Of a stretch of DNA of 64,000 nt, positions 61,801 to 64,000 are shown piece by piece (within the stretch, counting starts at the first letter, position 1; each line of letters opens with the position of its first letter). Position numbers and translations under genes: made by a program. Source of the DNA: Tetranychus cinnabarinus (lineage: Eukaryota; Arthropoda; Arachnida; Trombidiformes; Tetranychidae); NCBI GenBank assembly GCA_022266195.1, contig WHVY01000004.1, positions 451,501-515,500 of the forward strand, read 5' to 3'. The notes under the pieces are model-generated. The model had not been told where the DNA came from. It ran no database searches and saw only the letters and a list, made by a program, of their open reading frames with translations.

Positions 61801-64000
61801 TATACAGAAAAGGCTATTAAAGTTATTCCTGAATGATTTGTATCCATGATCAGAGGAAAAAGTTTTATGGCAAATTGCCATTTATCCGGTGGTTGATGTT
61901 AATGTTGCAAACCTTCAATTTTATTTTATCCTCTTTTTGTTGGTGATCATCATCATCACCATGATATGTGTGTGTATGTGCAAATGAAGATGATGATGAA
62001 GAGAAAAAAATGATTTGCATTTTTATCTCATTTATTTTGACAACATCAATACAACCAAAAACGGGAAAACCTTTCAAATTGAACGCAATTCCAAGCAAAT
62101 TGTTATGATTTTTATTAACTTTACTTCTTTCAATCAATTCTCTTGATTGAATTAAATGATAAAATTAAATCCTTCTTACTCTCTACGATAATAATGTGTC
62201 CTACTATGCAAAAAGGGAAGAAAAAGAAGAAATAAAAAGAACAAATTCAATCTAAATTATTATCATTATCTGTTCCTTTCAAGAAGAAGAACTAAATTCA
62301 ATTCAATCAGCGATAGTTTAAACTATAAATCATGTTTCGCCACATAATACACAGGAATTATTCGACGAAATATAACCATTCAATCGTAACTATTCAAACG
62401 AAATCATTTTCAATCTCAGTTCTCCCGAAGAAATGCTTTGTTCAACTTGATGTGAGTGATGTGAGTAAAGCTCGCTTGATAAAAGTCACAAATAATATTT
62501 TTGTTTTTATGATTAGTTTAAGCTTCGGAATCGACTAAAGTGTTGATCATTTGTGGCTAAGAAAAGTGTATCGATAACAAATGTTAGATGCTATCTTCAG
62601 TGAGAAAATATTGAAAAAATGAATGTCATTTGAACTGCAATATTATCTGAAAAAATTAGTATTTTTAGATGATTTGTAAGCAGAGCTTGAATTGTTTCAA
62701 CGATCAGTCTTGAAATTTGTAGAAAAAATGAGATAAAAAGAGCTTGATTGAATTTATTGAAGAGTTACAGTAATAACTGGTTTATTTTCCGATTGAGTGA
62801 AGCCTTTGATCACTTTGAACAATCATTGCTATATAATATAGATTGTAGTGAAGATCAATTAAAAAGTTCTGGTCAACAAAAGTAAATTGAAAGTTAAGGA
62901 TTTCAGCTGGCGAGACAAACTTGAACTTCAATTCGTTGCTAATATTTTCACTTTTATAAGGCAAAATAAAATCATAATCGCAACAGTTTCATTGATACAA
63001 CCTGCGCAAGTTATTTATGGCCATAATCATAACAATGAAAATATCTAAATTGACCGAGCGGCCATTTAATCTGAAAAACTTAAACAAAATTTGCAATTCC
63101 ATCTCTTGATTCACATGATAAATGAAACAAGAATCTCGTCTTTAAAGAGCATACAAGTTGTAGTCAGCATTGAACTAAAACTCAGATTAGATGAGACTTT
63201 ACTATAGAATCAGTTTTAATTGTTTTCAAGACTTTTCATGTTTTGTTAGCTTAAACTCACAAATCAACTAAACCGATTGTTTAACTCATGTTATGATTAA
63301 ATGGACGATATTGAATAAGCTGAAATTGTTCAGTGAAACTCATAAAAGAATGGCAATCAAAATTTTGCAAAAACTATAAAAATCAAATGTGTTTTTAGCT
63401 GAAATTTGATTAAATTTTCGTCTCAAATGAAAAGATTGAGTTTTCCAAGATCTGAAAGATGGCAGATTAATTTATTAAATATTAATATTAATGAAAATGT
63501 TAACTCAATTTGACAAATTGTAAGATTAAGTTGATTTGATAATCCAATAACATGAAACTGAATAGATGAATGAAATTGAATTGTCTTCTGAATCGCCATT
63601 ATTAATACATAAAACATGATTATTGTATGTAAATTTTGTAATAAAATTGTTATCAAAATAGAAGAAGAAAAATATTCAATTGAAATGTTAAATTAACATA
63701 AACTGTTGACAGATTAACATGATTAACAATGTGATCCAAATAAAGTGGATAATCATAATTTTTAATATTTGATTGAATTGTTGATTGAAAAAAGGTAAAA
63801 CGAAAGCAAACAATAACAACAATATGTAATGTAAGGAAAAGATGAACGTGAAGTGAAGATCAATTGTTAAATCAATCAGATTCATGATTAACCTTCAATT
63901 AGACTTGGAATGAACAATTTGCTTGTAATCATGAAACCAGACTTGAGCTTGAAATTGAAAATCAACAATAAAGAAAAAGATATTCTCTAGAAACAAGAAA
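58869..64000. other. Upstream flank of SoxB, no gene recognised
   Basis: About 5.1 kb without a supported gene. The first part should contain the SoxB promoter and 5' UTR. A donor-like AAAAAG|GTAAGG on the minus strand near 59440 could mark a 5' UTR exon. Frames between 59183 and 59827 are Lys/Phe/Ser-rich and unconvincing. The plus-strand 68-codon frame at 62332 is unassigned. Confidence 0.4.

Noticed and set aside
1..64000. tRNA, rRNA or known microRNA genes
   Set aside because: No A/B-box pairs, cloverleaf-like sequence, rRNA core or familiar arthropod microRNA seed region was noticed by eye; a covariance-model search would be needed to exclude them.

Overview
The window looks like a piece of a compact, AT-rich arthropod nuclear genome, most likely a plant-feeding (spider) mite. 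Introns are short (about 60-650 bp). The genes are animal orthologues: a U2-snRNP helicase, a complex I subunit, a TMEM145 receptor-like protein, a GABP beta subunit and a SoxB factor. They sit beside a short bacterial-type UDP-glycosyltransferase without signal peptide or membrane anchor, a family known in spider mites as an ancient lateral acquisition. The species is inferred, not shown.

Layout. (1) 1-16.9 kb is gene-dense: a partial His/Gln-rich gene running off the left edge (minus), DDX46/PRP5 (minus), NDUFB10 (plus), the UGT (minus), TMEM145 (plus) and GABPB (plus). DDX46 and NDUFB10 are divergent and share a promoter region of about 340 bp. Exon structures for NDUFB10, UGT, TMEM145, GABPB and SoxB were assembled by hand from GT/AG sites and reading-frame continuity; all give uninterrupted proteins. 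(2) 16.9-57.3 kb is about 40 kb without a convincing intact gene. It holds decayed gene pieces (a PPT1-like fragment with two stops and two unassigned protein-like remnants), a palindromic 152-bp element, a cluster of ATCGAT motifs, a SOX-site-like cluster, and a 940-bp terminal-inverted-repeat (TIR) element at 53.55-54.49 kb. (3) 57.3-58.9 kb is a two-exon SoxB transcription factor (minus). Its 3' end and about 2 kb of downstream DNA are partly duplicated 9-10 kb away at 45.9-47.4 kb. (4) 58.9-64 kb shows nothing coding that I trust.

Most unusual finding. The 940-bp element has perfect 118-bp TIRs flanked by TA, and encloses a multi-exon fragment of a choline/ethanolamine-kinase-like gene with its introns. 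The catalytic HND motif is changed to HQV and there are stops. The element also carries six exact copies of the nonamer TCAAGGTCA, the FTZ-F1/ERR-type extended half-site. It looks like a gene-capturing, non-autonomous DNA transposon that also spreads nuclear-receptor-type sites. A second layer of interest is the SoxB neighbourhood. The duplicated Sox tail is fused to an inverted copy of a sequence from 50.3 kb, and differs from its source by a 474-bp segment bounded by 10-bp direct repeats, which points to replication-based rearrangement.

No rRNA, tRNA, CRISPR array or bacterial-style operon was recognised.
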